A DNA stretch of 64,000 nt. Source: Sinotaia quadrata. Lineage: Eukaryota > Mollusca > Gastropoda > Architaenioglossa > Viviparidae. The stretch is from NCBI GenBank assembly GCA_028829895.1, contig CM054181.1, forward strand, positions 110,446,860 through 110,510,859, given 5' to 3'. Shown piece after piece: positions 62,218-64,000 of the stretch (its first letter is position 1; the number at the start of each line of letters is the position of its first letter). Below the pieces are notes generated by a model. The model was not told where the DNA came from, did no database searches, and saw only the letters and a program-made list of their open reading frames with translations. The position numbers and the translations under genes are program-made.

Positions 62218-62570
62218 TAAGCGGCACTTCAAAGTGAAGATAGGACGCAATTGAGGCGTCGCATTACAGGTGAAGATTCTGCAGAATCTAGGCACCACTT
62301 TCAGATTATCACTGGGGAGAAATCTGAAATTTAGCTGACTGTTGTCAGCCTCGATAATTATCGTTGTACCGGTTGTCGTGGAAACGGACACCCCAACGAC
62401 GTTTAGCATTATCGGGTGGAGTCGTCCAGTGGGATGTGTCGTCGCATTACATTGAGTGTAGAAATCCGGATATCTGTAAGAAAATCTCGGTGCTAGCCTC
62501 TCAATTTGCGGGATAGACTGCCAAACGAACTCAGACAGGGATGAAGACAAAATTGGTCCCTCGTGTCGTT
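62218..62570 (-). other. Unrecognised long open frame upstream of the visible hexosaminidase exons
   Basis: About 117 codons are open without an obvious ATG start. An acceptor-like TTTTCTTACAG lies inside. The downstream part (HPIMLNVVGVSVSTTTGTT) has a beta-rich look and NAT sequons. I could not match it to the HEXA/HEXB N-terminal domain, so I do not add it to the gene. Confidence 0.25.
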
Positions 62571-63204
62571 AACTGCATACAACCAGCGTCGCATGCATTG
62601 GGTTTTTCTTGACAGCGAACTTTCCACTTTGCCAACAGTTATACTGAGTAATTTTGCCTCGTTACTCAATATATGGCATCAGACGGATGGAAAACGGATG
62701 GAAAGAGATTATTGCAGCTTTCCTTTATGAAATCTCTGTACATGAGATAATTCATACGTGAAGTTAGACTGGCTTCAGACGAATCGACGTTTTCAACATT
62801 GAGAGTAAAATCTTCATTTTGTCTCTTATATAGCTTTCACTGAAGGTCTCCAAAACTTCCAGAAGCTATGTCCTGTGACATGATTTTTGCCTTGGATATA
62901 TAGTGGTAATCGTGATGCACGCTTTTCTGTGGTCAATTCTAATGCGCACTGGCCATTTCTCTCGTCAACAACATGTGACTCGTACTGCGCAGTTGTCCCA
63001 TTGTTTAATATACATATCTTTCACAAACTAATATATATATTCAATATGATAATTAACACACACTGCGTCACGAACGTCTGTCTACTAAAGAGATCTTAGG
63101 TGACCGATACTGGAATTTCACATGATAATATGAAAAATAACAAAACTCGGATTACTTCAATTAGTTTTGTTAGCGGTTTTTTAAAATGAAATAAAATATA
63201 ATTT

Positions 63205-63840
63205 CTGTCCCTCATTTCCTGTGACACTATACTATATCCGTTTTGCTTCAATCTGGTACGCATTATCATTTTTGCTTCAGTGTGTGATGTACTATATCTA
63301 TTATTTCAGTTTTGGTTCAAAAACGAATAGTGTACTATGCTCTACTCAGTCTACTGCACCAGCTTTGCTTCCATGTGTTGTGCACTCTATTATAACTGTC
63401 CGCTTTGTCCAGTGAATTATGTGCTATATTTTATTGCATTAGTTTTGGTTCTACGTGTTATGCACTTTATTATAACTATTTAGCTTCGTCCAATATGATA
63501 TGCACTCTAATTTAAGTATATATTTTGGTTGCATGTACTGTGCACTCTAATTGTCAGTGATGTCCAATGAATTCTCTACTATATTCTCTTGTATCAGTTT
63601 GGTACCGTGTACTATGCACTCTATGAAGTATCAGCTTTGTCCAATGAATTCTCTACTATATTCTCTTGTATCAGTTTGGTACCGTGTACTATGCACTCTA
63701 TGAAGTATCAGCTTTGTCCAATGAATTCTCTACTATATTCTCTTGAATCAGTTTGGTACCGTGTACTATGCACTCTATGAAGTATCAGCTTTGTCCAGTG
63801 AATTCTGTATTATATTCTATCGTGTCAGCTTTGGTTTAAT
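63205..63840. repeat. Degenerate repeat that ends in a 78-bp tandem block
   Basis: CCAATGAATT at 63563, 63641 and 63719 gives a 78-bp period over three nearly identical units. To the left, words such as TTTTGCTTCA, GTGTGTTATGCACT and CTATTATAACTGT repeat loosely and resemble the 35-bp array at 61 kb. Confidence 0.9.
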
Positions 63841-64000
63841 GTGTAGACCTTACTGACATGGGGAAGTAACGGCAAATCTCTGTACACGGTCTCTGTATTA
63901 GTCTTTGTATTTTTTTTACATACTGAAATAGGCACCTAAATGATTACACTGCAGTAAAACCATGACTACGGCCATTGCTAATTTGCAAGTGGGTAGGCTG

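Overview
The window is animal nuclear DNA and most likely molluscan, with a gastropod as the best guess. Short exons with GT-AG borders are separated by kilobase introns. The DNA is AT-rich. There are long CA, GA, ATCT and ACTC microsatellites and dozens of minisatellites, and one LINE reverse-transcriptase tail of a type common in lophotrochozoans. I saw no operons, bacterial signals, tRNA or rRNA genes, or CRISPR arrays. The phylum is inferred from this general character and from the two gene families, not from a diagnostic marker.

Layout. 1-18.6 kb: no recognisable gene, only microsatellites and minisatellites, including a 65-bp satellite at 8.57-9.46 kb. 18.6-25.7 kb, plus strand: five exons of an ANKUB1-like gene (ubiquitin-like fold, ankyrin repeats, long Ser-rich linker). 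Its C-terminal third carries seven spaced aromatic-x-x-Trp motifs. 25.7-39.3 kb: space between the 3' ends of two convergent genes, with a hAT-like MITE at 31.5 kb and a 34-bp minisatellite at 36-37.3 kb. 39.3-59.1 kb, minus strand: ten exons of a GH20 beta-hexosaminidase (HEXA/HEXB family), holding the whole catalytic barrel from the NVLHWH strand to the C-terminal cysteine. Its N-terminal exons are not in the window. The introns hold more minisatellites, a second hAT-like MITE (45.3 kb) and a LINE fragment (57.6-57.8 kb). 59.1-64 kb: apparently intron or upstream DNA of the same gene, with 35-, 38- and 78-bp tandem arrays.

The two genes face each other tail to tail and show no obvious functional link. 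Hexosaminidase removes terminal N-acetylhexosamines in lysosomes or outside the cell. The ANKUB1-like protein has no known biochemical role.

Main observations. (1) The hexosaminidase frame continues past the normal C-terminal cysteine through a linker, and a phase-matched last exon encodes two hydrophobic helices around an Arg-rich loop. This predicts a membrane-anchored enzyme rather than the usual soluble one. (2) The penultimate exon has two in-phase donors. The stronger-looking one would delete the conserved C-terminal cysteine. (3) The ANKUB1-like protein has a roughly 45-residue Trp repeat that I do not recall in vertebrate ANKUB1. All exon borders were read by eye.
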